44,607 nt of DNA from Thiotrichaceae bacterium. GTDB lineage: Bacteria; Pseudomonadota; Gammaproteobacteria; Thiotrichales; Thiotrichaceae. Shown piece after piece: positions 16,863-25,569 of this stretch; the first letter of the stretch is position 1; the number at the start of each line of letters is the position of its first letter. A model generated the notes under the pieces. The model searched no databases. It had not been told where the DNA came from and saw nothing but the letters and a program-made list of their open reading frames with translations. The stretch is from positions 1 through 44,607 of the forward strand of contig WFRR01000032.1 in the NCBI GenBank assembly GCA_015486375.1, in the 5' to 3' direction. A program made the translations under genes and the position numbers.

Positions 16863-18077
16863 TTAAGACTTACAGTGATGAGGATCAACCACTTTATCTG
16901 CAAGTGAGACAGGTAAGAAACGCAATACCTTAACGGCTACGGTGACGATCGCGAGTGATAATGCCATTCCACCTAAACCTAAGGCTAATTCAAGCATTGA
17001 AGGTTGATAGCTATTCACCATTCCATCGAAGAAACTACTGCTTACTTCTGCATTCGGGAAGAGGACTAACGGATAGGCTTGACCACCAATAAGAATGACA
17101 TAAAGCTGAGCAAATGCTCCGACTATCACAAAGACCGAAGCTGCAACAAAGGCTTTACGATTATTCTTTAAGCGACTACAGAAAATCAGGAAGAGCGGTA
17201 ACACTGTTCCGACACCAATCTGAACCCACCAGAATAACGTACTGTAAATATTGTCACCCATTAAAATAAAGGCTTCAATACCGTGATGCTCAGTCGCATA
17301 TAGGTTAGTTAAGTGACGGGCGAGTTCTAATAGAAATACACCACCAATAAATACGGCTAATAAGTAGCGTAATTTATTAATAAGCACATCACCAATCGGA
17401 CGTTTTGTACCCGTATAGGCTGCCATCAATACAAGATTGAACATGGCAAGACCCACTGCAAAAGACAGTACGATAAATAAGGGTGCCATAATCGCTGCGT
17501 CATAAAACTGACGTGCCACAATAAAGCCAAAGATAGAACCTGTACCCAACGTTAGTAATAAACGCCATATAAAGGCTGCACTTCCTGCAATCTTATAAAG
17601 GAACTTCATTTTAGGGTCGATCATTGTCCAAATATAAAGACCAACGAGTAGCATAAAGCCATTATAAAGAATGATATTCCATGCAAAAATAGACTTAAAG
17701 TTGTAGCTTGTCATGGCAACAATTAAGCGATCAGCCCGACCTAAATCTAAGACTAAAACGATCAAGCCACCCATTAACAATGCCATTGCTAATAAGCCAG
17801 ATAAACGTCCTAGGGGTTGATAAATATGTTTACCAAATACCGTTCCCATCGAACCAATATTTAATGCGCCTGATGCAGCGACCACTAAACCGATTGCAAA
17901 TACATGCGGTAGACCCCACACAATTTGGTTATTCATGCCTGTGATGTAATGACCTGAATGTTCTGCGGTAAAGAAAGCGATTGCGCCTGCTAGAATAAAT
18001 AATCCTAGAAAACCCAGTAAACCCCAATAGCCAACACCATTACTTTTTACTTCTTGAAACACGATTTTTGTATTCAT
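16863..18077 (-). CDS. dsrP: DsrP, NrfD/PsrC-family membrane subunit of DsrMKJOP
   Basis: A 404-aa polytopic protein with about ten membrane helices and no soluble domain, typical of the NrfD/PsrC family quinone-interacting subunit. As part of DsrMKJOP it is expected to link the periplasmic DsrJ/DsrO module to the membrane quinone pool. It lies 19 bp after dsrO and is the last gene of the operon. In Allochromatium the operon continues with dsrN, dsrR and dsrS; here a terminator follows instead. Confidence 0.93.
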   Translation of the reverse strand: MNTKIVFQEVKSNGVGYWGLLGFLGLFILAGAIAFFTAEHSGHYITGMNNQIVWGLPHVFAIGLVVAASGALNIGSMGTVFGKHIYQPLGRLSGLLAMALLMGGLIVLVLDLGRADRLIVAMTSYNFKSIFAWNIILYNGFMLLVGLYIWTMIDPKMKFLYKIAGSAAFIWRLLLTLGTGSIFGFIVARQFYDAAIMAPLFIVLSFAVGLAMFNLVLMAAYTGTKRPIGDVLINKLRYLLAVFIGGVFLLELARHLTNLYATEHHGIEAFILMGDNIYSTLFWWVQIGVGTVLPLFLIFCSRLKNNRKAFVAASVFVIVGAFAQLYVILIGGQAYPLVLFPNAEVSSSFFDGMVNSYQPSMLELALGLGGMALSLAIVTVAVKVLRFLPVSLADKVVDPHHCKS

Positions 18078-18096
18078 GTTCTATCGTCCTTCTCGA

Positions 18097-18843
18097 TTAG
18101 ATGCCGTGATAACGCACGCCAGTGTTTAAGCCAAGGTCTGCACGAATCTGCTTACCCCCAAATTTCTGCAAGGTTTTACTAATATCACTATCAGCATCAT
18201 TCAAATCACCAAAGATCATTGCTTGCGGCTCTGCTTCAACACAAGCAGGCTTTTTACCCTCATCGACTCTATGTACACACATATTACAAGATTCAACCGT
18301 ACCCATTCCCCGAGGTGAATAAGCTTTTTGATCTTGTAAAGCTTCATGTACCAAGCTACGCGCTTTATAAGGACAAGCCATCATGCAATAGCGACAACCA
18401 ATACAGAGATGTTTATCGACTAAGACAATGCCATCGGCACGTTTAAAAGATGCACCCGTTGGGCAAACATCTTCACAAGGTGCAGTTTCACAATGTTGAC
18501 ACATCACAGGTAATTCAAAGCTATGTTTCGTTAACTTCTCAGTCACCTTAACTTTGCGTACCCATTGAGTCTGCTGTTCAGTACTAGAATGTTTTTCATC
18601 GCCCCAGCCATGTTCTTTCTTACAGGCTTGAACGACTTTATCACCACCATCGGTTAACTTACTGGTAATGACTAACATACCCCAACGAACGCTATCTGTT
18701 ACGGCTGCATCCGCTGCTTTAGGGGCAGCTTCTACTTGACGTAAAAGGACACCGGGCGCAATGGTAATTGCAGCGGCCGCGCCTGCAATTCCTGTTAGGA
18801 ATTTACGACGATATTGATCCGCAGTATGACTTATTTTACTCAT
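18097..18843 (-). CDS. dsrO: DsrO, Tat-exported periplasmic ferredoxin-like subunit
   Basis: A 248-aa iron-sulfur protein. The start at 18843 (MSKISHTADQYRRKFLTG) places a twin-arginine Tat signal at residues 12-18 and overlaps the dsrJ stop as ATGA; the longer open frame upstream runs through dsrJ and is rejected. Cys clusters for several [4Fe-4S] centres are visible: CQHCETAPCEDVC, CIGCRYCMMACPYKA and CNMCVHRVDEGKKPAC. It likely passes electrons between triheme DsrJ and membrane DsrP on the periplasmic side. Confidence 0.94.
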   Translation of the reverse strand: MSKISHTADQYRRKFLTGIAGAAAAITIAPGVLLRQVEAAPKAADAAVTDSVRWGMLVITSKLTDGGDKVVQACKKEHGWGDEKHSSTEQQTQWVRKVKVTEKLTKHSFELPVMCQHCETAPCEDVCPTGASFKRADGIVLVDKHLCIGCRYCMMACPYKARSLVHEALQDQKAYSPRGMGTVESCNMCVHRVDEGKKPACVEAEPQAMIFGDLNDADSDISKTLQKFGGKQIRADLGLNTGVRYHGI

Positions 18844-19247
18844 TTCACGCCCTCCGCTTTTGCTGCATCTTGCGCTTCTGGCTGATCGGTATGGCACTCG
18901 AAACAATCAAGTTTCACACCGACATAAGTATGACAAGTTGAACAAAAATGTTTTTCATCCGTATGTCGTAACTTATTCTCACCTTCGAGTTTAGGTACAT
19001 GACAGTTAATACATTCTTTAAAACTGTGATCTTTAGTACGAATGCCATCATGTACTGTTCGATCACGTTTGTGCTTCAGATAATTCATGTGATTTTTACG
19101 TACTTCACTTTCATCATCTGAAATTGCACAATGCTCTGCTTTTGCCTTAGCAACCGACTCATCAGGCTCTGGAGCAACATCTCCACAGCCGTATAGCATG
19201 GTTGCTAATGCAATTAACATCAGCATAAATTTGGTTTTTCCAAACAT
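18840..19247 (-). CDS. dsrJ: DsrJ, triheme cytochrome c subunit
   Basis: A 135-aa exported protein with three CXXCH heme sites (CINCH, CSTCH, CFECH). The ATG at 19247 (MFGKTK) is preferred over 19259 because GGGAG sits five bases before it. The N-terminal hydrophobic segment LMLMLIALATMLYGC resembles a lipoprotein signal or an uncleaved anchor. A further Cys in EHCAISDD could be the unusual His/Cys heme ligand described for this family. Heme attachment depends on the ccm genes upstream in the same block. It sits between dsrL and dsrO. Confidence 0.94.
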   Translation of the reverse strand: MFGKTKFMLMLIALATMLYGCGDVAPEPDESVAKAKAEHCAISDDESEVRKNHMNYLKHKRDRTVHDGIRTKDHSFKECINCHVPKLEGENKLRHTDEKHFCSTCHTYVGVKLDCFECHTDQPEAQDAAKAEGVK

Positions 19248-19291
19248 AGCAACTCCCATCTATGTGTTTCTAATACCGATTAGGTAGCTAA

Positions 19292-21250
19292 CTAGCCGCC
19301 TAGACCCATTTCGATGTAGCCTGTTGGGCAAACATCTGCACAGATATGACAACCAATACAACGATCATAATCCGTATCGACATAACGACCTGTGGTTGAA
19401 ATATCTTTCTTAACTTTAAAGACCGCATCTTGAGGACAGAAAATAACGCAGTTATCACACTCAAAACACATGCCACAACTCATGCAACGCTCCGCTTCTT
19501 CAACCACTTCTTCTTCAGGAAGTGGCAACATACGCTCTGCAAAGTGACCCATAACCTGATCAGGAGTTGGCACTTCTTCTTGACGTAATTTACGGGCAAC
19601 TTTCTCAAAGTGACCTAAGTAAAGATCACTGGAAGCCACAATTTCATGGGCAGAACGATCATCAAAGTTATGTACAGCAAAGTTTAAGCTATCTGTACCG
19701 CGTAAATCTTCTTCAGCCGTTTCTTCATAATCACTCGGTGTAAGGGCTGTTTCAGCCAACTTATCTAAAAGGTCAAAGTGATGCTTATCGACTTTAGGAC
19801 GACGCTTCATCTTTTCACTTTTGAGGAAGTGATCAATACTTTCAGCCGCAACAGATGCTTGACCGATTGCAGTCGTTAATAAGTGAGGGCGAACAATATC
19901 ACCTGCAACGAAGTGAGCATCTTTACCAGGTACTTGGTAGAAAGCATCCGCATCGATTAAAGCACGGTCATTACCATACTCTTCAACACCGTCTAAATCA
20001 CCGTATTGACCAATCGCAGAAACGATTAAGTCAGCTTCGATAATTTCTTCTCTTCCGCCTTCAACAGGAGAAGGAACACCACGACCATCAACCGTACACT
20101 CGACCACTTTCAAGCCAATAGCACGACCTGCATCATTACGTACGATTTCAGCAGGCATAACATTATTGAGAATAGTGACACCTTCAATCAAGGCATCATT
20201 CACTTCATGCTCTGCAGCCATCATTTCATCACGAGGCAATACGGCCGTTAATGTCACTTCACAAGCAACTTTACTGGTAGGCTCTTCTGTATGTTTGATT
20301 GTACCTGTTGCGCTATCTTCACCATTTTCAGTGTAGTTAGCTAATGTACCAATACGACGAGAAACGGATACCACATCAATAGAGGTATCACCACCACCCA
20401 CACAAACCACTTTAGGGGCTGTGTATTTCATATCACCAAGGTTGAAGGCTTCTAAGAAGTCAACCGCAGTCACTGCATTGGGTGTTTCATTCCAATTTTC
20501 AACAAATAAACCACGACCGTTTTTACAGCCTAATGCCCATAAAATCGCATCGTAATCTTTTTCTAATTCTTCAACCGCAACATCTTTACCAACACGGGTA
20601 TTTAGACGAACATCAACACCATCCATATCAGTAATACGTTTGATTTCTGCATCCATCTTATCACGCGGAACACGATAGCCAGGAATACCATAACGTGCCA
20701 TACCACCCAGTTGTGGATGATCATCAAAGATAGTCGAAACATGTCCCATCTTACGTAACTGGAAAGCGGCTGCCATTCCAGCAACACCACCACCAATAAT
20801 GGCAACTTTTTTACCTGTTAACGTAGCAGAGTCGTCAAAAGTTAAATTAGCTTCAATCGCTTGATCACCAATATATTGCTCAACTGAGTTGATACCAACA
20901 AAGTCATCAACATCATTACGGTTACAACCTTCTTCACACGGTGCAGGACAAACACGTCCCATCATAGAAGGGAATGGGTTCGCAGTCGTAGAACGACGGA
21001 ACGCATATTCCTGCATGGACATATCACTGTTGGATTTTTCTATTCCACGCACGATTTGTAACCAACCGCGAATATCTTCTCCAGAAGGACAGCTACCCTG
21101 ACAAGGGGGTGTTTTCTGTATATATGTAGGACATTTATACGAAGTATCTTCTTGGAAAATATGATCGCCCATATTGCCCCATGTATCATCTCCTTCTTCG
21201 TATCGACGGAAGGTATGTCCTAAACTCGTATCATCAATTGATGTCGCCAT
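19292..21250 (-). CDS. dsrL: DsrL, NAD(P)H:acceptor oxidoreductase of sulfur oxidation
   Basis: A 652-aa iron-sulfur flavoprotein related to the GltD subunit of glutamate synthase. N-terminal Cys motifs (CQGSCPSGED, CPAPCEEGCNR) bind Fe-S. GGGVAGMAAAFQLRKMG is the FAD Rossmann loop and VGGGDTSIDV the NAD(P) loop. A C-terminal ferredoxin module has CMSCGMCFECDNCVIFCP and CIGCHICADVCPTGY. DsrL is a hallmark of the oxidative Dsr pathway, taking electrons from rDsrAB. The start has AGGAG seven bases upstream. A 149-bp gap with a hairpin separates it from dsrK. Confidence 0.95.
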   Translation of the reverse strand: MATSIDDTSLGHTFRRYEEGDDTWGNMGDHIFQEDTSYKCPTYIQKTPPCQGSCPSGEDIRGWLQIVRGIEKSNSDMSMQEYAFRRSTTANPFPSMMGRVCPAPCEEGCNRNDVDDFVGINSVEQYIGDQAIEANLTFDDSATLTGKKVAIIGGGVAGMAAAFQLRKMGHVSTIFDDHPQLGGMARYGIPGYRVPRDKMDAEIKRITDMDGVDVRLNTRVGKDVAVEELEKDYDAILWALGCKNGRGLFVENWNETPNAVTAVDFLEAFNLGDMKYTAPKVVCVGGGDTSIDVVSVSRRIGTLANYTENGEDSATGTIKHTEEPTSKVACEVTLTAVLPRDEMMAAEHEVNDALIEGVTILNNVMPAEIVRNDAGRAIGLKVVECTVDGRGVPSPVEGGREEIIEADLIVSAIGQYGDLDGVEEYGNDRALIDADAFYQVPGKDAHFVAGDIVRPHLLTTAIGQASVAAESIDHFLKSEKMKRRPKVDKHHFDLLDKLAETALTPSDYEETAEEDLRGTDSLNFAVHNFDDRSAHEIVASSDLYLGHFEKVARKLRQEEVPTPDQVMGHFAERMLPLPEEEVVEEAERCMSCGMCFECDNCVIFCPQDAVFKVKKDISTTGRYVDTDYDRCIGCHICADVCPTGYIEMGLGG

Positions 21251-21350
21251 GCCTATTCTCCTGCGTAATCCTTATCAATATGGATTATTCAACCATTATG
21301 TGTATAAAATTAAAATATTCACTGCGATATAACACAGCGTAAAACCCGCT

Positions 21351-21382
21351 CAATAGCCACTGTATCGATTACAGTGCTATTG
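21351..21382 (-). other. Strong intercistronic hairpin after dsrK
   Basis: Arms 21351-21364 and 21370-21382 pair over 13 bp with one bulged base around a 5-nt TCGAT loop. It starts 18 nt after the dsrK stop. On the minus strand it is followed by AGCGGGTTTTACG, only a weak T-run, so partial termination or protection of the upstream mRNA is more likely than full termination. Confidence 0.75.
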
Positions 21383-21399
21383 ATGGGTGTATAAAAATG

Positions 21400-22971
21400 C
21401 TAGTAAAAATCGTCTTCATCACGCTCAATTTTTTCATATTCGAGCTGCCCTTCTAAAATCAATGCATTACTGACCAATTGATGCACACTGACAATTTGAT
21501 CCATTGTAAAGCCATAATAAGGAATGACTTTGGTAAACTGGGATTTACAAATTGCACAGATTGCTGCCATATGGGTCACACCTTGATTTTCGGTCACATT
21601 CTTTAATGCTTCCATTCTCGGTGCTGCACCTTTCACTCGAATTTCCATCAAGTCATCAGTCAAGATACCACCACCACCACCACAGCAGAAAGTTGCATCA
21701 TGGGTTGTGTCTTGATTCATATCGACGTAGTTATTACAAACTGCTTTGATCACATTACGAGGAATATCAAACTGTCCACCGGGCTTATCACCCATACGTG
21801 TTCCACGGGCAATATTACAAGAATCATGGAACGTCAATGTTTTATCATCATTCCGTGTCTTATCAATATTGAGTTTTCCTGCTTGCAAGAGTGGCCAAGT
21901 AATTTCAAGTACGTGCTGAGGCACAGGATATTTAGGATCAAGAAAATCAAAAGGTCCTGCCAGTGTATTTAAGAAGGAATATGCAACCCGCCATGCGTGT
22001 CCACACTCGCCAAATACAATTCGTTTAACCCCTAAATCTTGCGCTGCTTTACGAATCCGTAATGCAATACGACGCATATTTTCATATGAACCGATAAACA
22101 TACCGAAGTTTGCCCCTTCAGAGGCATAAGAACTCAGTGTCCAGTCCAAGCCTGCTTGGTGGAAAACTTTGGCATAGCCCATTAAACCATCAACATGTGG
22201 CTCTGCAAAGAAATCGGCTGAAGGCGTAATTAACAGTATATCCGCGCCTTTTTTATCTAAAGGAAACTTAACTTTCGCACCTGTTTCCCATTCAACATCT
22301 TCTTCAAGACCTTCTAGGGTATCGGCTAATGCAGCTTGTGGTAAACCCAGATTATTACCAATCTTGTGTACCTTACCCATAATCTCAGTACAGTATTTTT
22401 GACCGCGACCAATGTGGTCTAAGATTTCACGGGCTGCCATTGAAATTTCTGCGGTATCAATACCATAAGGACAGAAAACAGAACAACGACGACACTGAGA
22501 ACACTGGTGATAATAGTTGTACCAATCATCAACTACGTCTTCAGTTAAATCGACAGCACCGACTAATTTTGGGAAGTATTTACCTGCAAAAGTAAAGTAA
22601 CGACGATAGACTTTTCTTAATAAATCTTGTCGAGCAACAGGCATGTTTTTAGCATCTGCAGTACCGATAAAGTAATGACACTTATCCGTACAAGCACCAC
22701 ATTTAACACAGATATCTAAATAAACTTGTAGAGAACGGTAGCGCGTACGCAAATCGTCTAGTTTATCTAAAGCACGTTCTTTCCAGTTATCAACCAAAGT
22801 ATATTTGGTTGTGCCTCCGATTTGTTCAAAATCAGTCGGAAAGTGCATTTCCTTTTGAAAGTGGGGCTTGGATATCCAAGGCCCTGTACCTTTCATTGTG
22901 TCATGCTCAACAGCAGGTACAGCTAATTTACCTGTTTCACCTGTTACCTTGGGTATTTCGTAATCTGCCAC
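21400..22971 (-). CDS. dsrK: DsrK, cytoplasmic HdrD-like Fe-S subunit
   Basis: A 523-aa protein homologous to heterodisulfide reductase HdrD, the likely catalytic site for reoxidation or reduction of DsrC. Two ferredoxin-type motifs (CVKCGACTDKCHYF and CSQCRRCSVFCPYG) are followed by the CCG-type active-site Cys clusters (GECGHAW, DSCN, CCGGGGG, CAICKSQF), which hold a noncanonical [4Fe-4S] centre in this family. The start is GTG at 22971 (MADYEIPK) with AGAGG upstream. It is 45 bp after dsrM, its membrane partner. Confidence 0.95.
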   Translation of the reverse strand: MADYEIPKVTGETGKLAVPAVEHDTMKGTGPWISKPHFQKEMHFPTDFEQIGGTTKYTLVDNWKERALDKLDDLRTRYRSLQVYLDICVKCGACTDKCHYFIGTADAKNMPVARQDLLRKVYRRYFTFAGKYFPKLVGAVDLTEDVVDDWYNYYHQCSQCRRCSVFCPYGIDTAEISMAAREILDHIGRGQKYCTEIMGKVHKIGNNLGLPQAALADTLEGLEEDVEWETGAKVKFPLDKKGADILLITPSADFFAEPHVDGLMGYAKVFHQAGLDWTLSSYASEGANFGMFIGSYENMRRIALRIRKAAQDLGVKRIVFGECGHAWRVAYSFLNTLAGPFDFLDPKYPVPQHVLEITWPLLQAGKLNIDKTRNDDKTLTFHDSCNIARGTRMGDKPGGQFDIPRNVIKAVCNNYVDMNQDTTHDATFCCGGGGGILTDDLMEIRVKGAAPRMEALKNVTENQGVTHMAAICAICKSQFTKVIPYYGFTMDQIVSVHQLVSNALILEGQLEYEKIERDEDDFY

Positions 22972-23016
22972 AGTGTATGCCTCTTATAAATCCTTAAACA
23001 AAGGTGATGTCAACGC

Positions 23017-23769
23017 TTACTTATCATCAGGGTATATCTTACCCTGTGCTTCTAAGTCAGCCGCCCACGGTGCCAAATGACGTTGCTCTCTTGGGTTATC
23101 AACTTGATTTCGTGATGGACTAAAGAATATTCCCGGTGCATGTAATAACTTACTAATTGGGAAAATCAACATTAGGAAAGCCACCGATGCAAGATGAATT
23201 AAAAGAATGGGATCACTGGGTAAAGGCTGCCAATTAAACAACATCAAACCCCGAAAAAATTCTTTTACTTGTAGAACATCCGTATGTACAACAAACTTAG
23301 TCATTAGACCTGTTGCACCAATGCCTATTAATAAAACTAACATCAAGAAATCAGAAGGTGCAGAAATATAACGTACTCGATCAACCACGATGCGACGTAT
23401 TAATAAACCTGCCAAGCCTAAAATCATTGCAAAACCTGCATATTTTCCAAATGGCTGCATAAACAATACAATGGAAGAAACAGGGTCTTGGAAATAACGG
23501 ACGTGACGGAATAGAACCAACCAAAGTGACATATGGAACACAAAGGCAAATAACCACGTTGGTTTACTCGCACGGAATAAACTTTGGAAAAATACGACTT
23601 CTTTAAACATACGCCAAACCACACCACGCTGGGTCACTGGGGCAGGCATCGTAGGGATTTTAAGGGGGGCTGGAGTTTTCCAGTAAATGCGAACTTTATT
23701 CGCAATTCCAAGTACCAACACTAATGTGGCTACCCAGAAAAGGACTCCGAAAACAGTACCTAAGATCAC
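23017..23769 (-). CDS. dsrM: DsrM, heme b membrane subunit
   Basis: A 250-aa NarI-like membrane protein with about five to six helices and His residues inside them (FVFHMSLWLVLFRHVRYF; LLIHLASVAFLMLIFPISKLLH), suited to bind two b hemes. It passes electrons between DsrK and the quinone pool. It is separated from dsrC by 143 bp that hold a long inverted repeat, so DsrMKJOP expression may be set separately from dsrABEFHC. Confidence 0.94.
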   Translation of the reverse strand: MILGTVFGVLFWVATLVLVLGIANKVRIYWKTPAPLKIPTMPAPVTQRGVVWRMFKEVVFFQSLFRASKPTWLFAFVFHMSLWLVLFRHVRYFQDPVSSIVLFMQPFGKYAGFAMILGLAGLLIRRIVVDRVRYISAPSDFLMLVLLIGIGATGLMTKFVVHTDVLQVKEFFRGLMLFNWQPLPSDPILLIHLASVAFLMLIFPISKLLHAPGIFFSPSRNQVDNPREQRHLAPWAADLEAQGKIYPDDK

Positions 23770-23792
23770 TGATTAAACTCCTAATATAGTTT

Positions 23793-23878
23793 CTTCTTGC
23801 AAAAGACTCTTAAATCAATTAATTGAAAAGAAATGCATTAAAAATATTTTGCAAGAAGTTCGGGGCAATAACACCCCC
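23793..23878 (-). other. Inverted repeat and GC hairpin between dsrC and dsrM
   Basis: CTTCTTGCAAAA at 23793-23804 pairs exactly with 23847-23858 (12 bp, 42-nt loop). Closer to dsrC, on the minus strand, GGGG (23874-23877) pairs with CCCC (23862-23865) around an 8-nt loop. Both lie just after the dsrC stop. No U-tract follows, which fits mRNA stabilisation or processing better than termination. Confidence 0.6.
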
Positions 23879-23912
23879 AATACTTCTTTACATTCGTATT
23901 AATTCAGATGAA

Positions 23913-24260
23913 TTATACGCACCCTGTTGGCTTTGGAAGACCCGCATACTTACATGCTTGCTTACCTGGACCATAAGGGAATAAGCTGTAAAGATACTTA
24001 GAGTTTCCGTACTTTCTGCCCATTTTCTTACCCACTGCTTTAGTCAGTACACGTACTGCTGGAGCAATTTGGTATTCTTCGTAATACTCACGTAAGAAAG
24101 TAATAATTGCCCAATGTTGCTCTGATAAATCAACAGGTGGCTCATCAGTTTCAGCTAGTGCATTAGCAATTTCAGGTGTCCAACTACTTAGGTCAACTAA
24201 GTAACCTTCTTCGTCTAATTCAATTCCGCTATCGTTTCCATCAATTAAAAGATTAGCCAT
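23913..24260 (-). CDS. dsrC: DsrC sulfur-carrier protein
   Basis: A 115-aa sulfur carrier that delivers sulfur to DsrAB and ends as a trisulfide or disulfide handled by DsrK. The flexible C-terminal arm has both essential Cys residues: Cys103 and the penultimate Cys114 in CKYAGLPKPTGCV, with the normal ten-residue spacing. This separates true DsrC from TusE/RspA homologues with one Cys. The WAIITFLREYY and VRVLTKAVGKKMG segments are conserved. It is set off by long non-coding gaps on both sides, consistent with its own regulation. Confidence 0.97.
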   Translation of the reverse strand: MANLLIDGNDSGIELDEEGYLVDLSSWTPEIANALAETDEPPVDLSEQHWAIITFLREYYEEYQIAPAVRVLTKAVGKKMGRKYGNSKYLYSLFPYGPGKQACKYAGLPKPTGCV

Positions 24261-24297
24261 CTTTATTTCTCCATGTTTTATTAAATTTACTCAGACG

Positions 24298-24332
24298 ACT
24301 TTAAAAATCCAATTTAAGGTTTGTATTAAAGT
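24298..24332 (-). other. Weak inverted repeat between dsrH and dsrC
   Basis: ACTTTAA (24298-24304) and TTAAAGT (24326-24332) form 7-bp arms around a 21-nt AT-rich loop in the 94-bp dsrH-dsrC gap. The gap could also hold a dsrC promoter, but I see no convincing -35/-10 pair. Confidence 0.3.
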
Positions 24333-24354
24333 GTCCTAATAACTCAACTATAAT

Positions 24355-24663
24355 TTATAGCCAGCTTTGTGTTTTTTCATTATCAGCCGTTAAATCAACG
24401 AAACCTGCATAATCAACAACTTTAATGCCGTCAATAATTCGATCTTCGCTCATACCGCGTGCAGCTAAGTCACCGCCGAGTACGTAAACCGCTTTATCAG
24501 CCATTGCTGCTTTTAATAGATCTGAAAATACCGTGCCATCAACTGCGCCAACGGTTGCATCTTCAATCATTAAAATAGAATCGCCTTCTGAGGCATGTCC
24601 TAAACAGGACTCAAACGCCACTCTTTCAAAAGGTGACTTATTTACAATATGTAGCATTGCCAT
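24355..24663 (-). CDS. dsrH: DsrH sulfurtransferase subunit
   Basis: A 102-aa member of the DsrH/TusB family, part of the DsrE2F2H2 sulfur relay that loads DsrC. The conserved Cys20 (FESCLGHAS) of sulfur oxidisers' DsrH is present. The order dsrE-dsrF-dsrH-dsrC is the canonical order in sulfur oxidisers, and the EFH set distinguishes oxidising from reducing Dsr organisms. An 18-bp gap separates it from dsrF. Confidence 0.95.
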   Translation of the reverse strand: MAMLHIVNKSPFERVAFESCLGHASEGDSILMIEDATVGAVDGTVFSDLLKAAMADKAVYVLGGDLAARGMSEDRIIDGIKVVDYAGFVDLTADNEKTQSWL

Positions 24664-24680
24664 GTGAATCTCCTTTTAAA

Positions 24681-25085
24681 TTAAAAGCTAAACGTAACGT
24701 CTTGTTTTGCCATGATCGCTGCCATTTCAGTACGAGATACAATGCTAATAGAAGGCTTTTCTGCCCAATCATCATCTTCATCTTCATATACTAAAGGCAT
24801 CAAATCATCAGCGGTCATACCACGGGCATCAAGAGATTCTTGCTCAACAAAAATCTTATTGATGTCATAGTCACCTAAAGCACGATAAGTCGCTGAAAAA
24901 TTCTTTTGACCAATCCCTGTTGTATCTTGACCTTTGGCAATCTGGTAAACACCATCATCCAAAAATGCAAGGCTAACGTCTTGATCAAAAGCGGCTGCAA
25001 TTAATACAACTTCTAGTGACTCAAGTGCGTAGACTGTACCGTAAGGAGCCTTACGGTTTACATACATAAACTTTTTAATCGCCAT
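24681..25085 (-). CDS. dsrF: DsrF sulfurtransferase subunit
   Basis: A 134-aa DsrF/TusC-family subunit of the DsrEFH complex. The start is taken at ATG 25085 (MAIKKFMYVNRKAPYG), with GGGAGAG upstream; the longer frame to 25142 runs into dsrE and lacks family character. The protein contains no Cys, consistent with a structural rather than sulfur-carrying role. The N-terminal VNRKAPYGTVYALESLE is typical. Confidence 0.94.
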   Translation of the reverse strand: MAIKKFMYVNRKAPYGTVYALESLEVVLIAAAFDQDVSLAFLDDGVYQIAKGQDTTGIGQKNFSATYRALGDYDINKIFVEQESLDARGMTADDLMPLVYEDEDDDWAEKPSISIVSRTEMAAIMAKQDVTFSF

Positions 25086-25095
25086 GCTGCTCTCC

Positions 25096-25488
25096 CTAAT
25101 CTCCAAATACGATGGTACGGTCGGCTTGAATACCGCCTTCAATTAACTGACCTAAACCAGAAATACGGAAACCATCTGCAATATTATGTGCATCCATACC
25201 TTGGCGTTTAGCTTCACTTTCATCCATAATGCCACGACGTTGTGCCGCTGCAATACAAATGACTAAATCAAGCTCGTGTTCCTTCGCTAATTCGCTCCAT
25301 TCTTTTTGAATTTGACGATCATCGGAAGGAGGAACGCTTAAACAAGTTCCGTTATTTACCCCATCATGGTAAAAGAATACACGGTAAATTTCGTGTCCTT
25401 TTGCCAGTGCAGCACGGACAAATTGAAGTGCAGTATCAGCAGATTGATGCTGATAAGGGCCTTCATTTATCATAACTGTATATTTCAT
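25096..25488 (-). CDS. dsrE: DsrE sulfurtransferase subunit
   Basis: A 130-aa DsrE/TusD-family protein. The essential sulfur-binding Cys is at position 78 (LVICIAAAQRRGI), the same numbering as in Allochromatium DsrE. It passes persulfide sulfur to DsrC. It is the first gene after dsrAB, with an 81-bp gap containing a small hairpin, and 10 bp separate it from dsrF. Confidence 0.96.
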   Translation of the reverse strand: MKYTVMINEGPYQHQSADTALQFVRAALAKGHEIYRVFFYHDGVNNGTCLSVPPSDDRQIQKEWSELAKEHELDLVICIAAAQRRGIMDESEAKRQGMDAHNIADGFRISGLGQLIEGGIQADRTIVFGD

Positions 25489-25527
25489 ATATCAAATATC
25501 CATTAAATATCTTTAAAACACCTAAGC

Positions 25528-25545
25528 AATAGTGATGCCACTATT
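25528..25545 (-). other. Intercistronic hairpin after dsrB
   Basis: AATAGTG at 25528-25534 pairs perfectly with CACTATT at 25539-25545 around a 4-nt loop, 25 nt after the dsrB stop. A palindromic ACCTAAGGT follows on the plus strand. There is no U-tract on the minus strand. Confidence 0.6.
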
Positions 25546-25569
25546 ACCTAAGGTCAATATAAAGTAACT

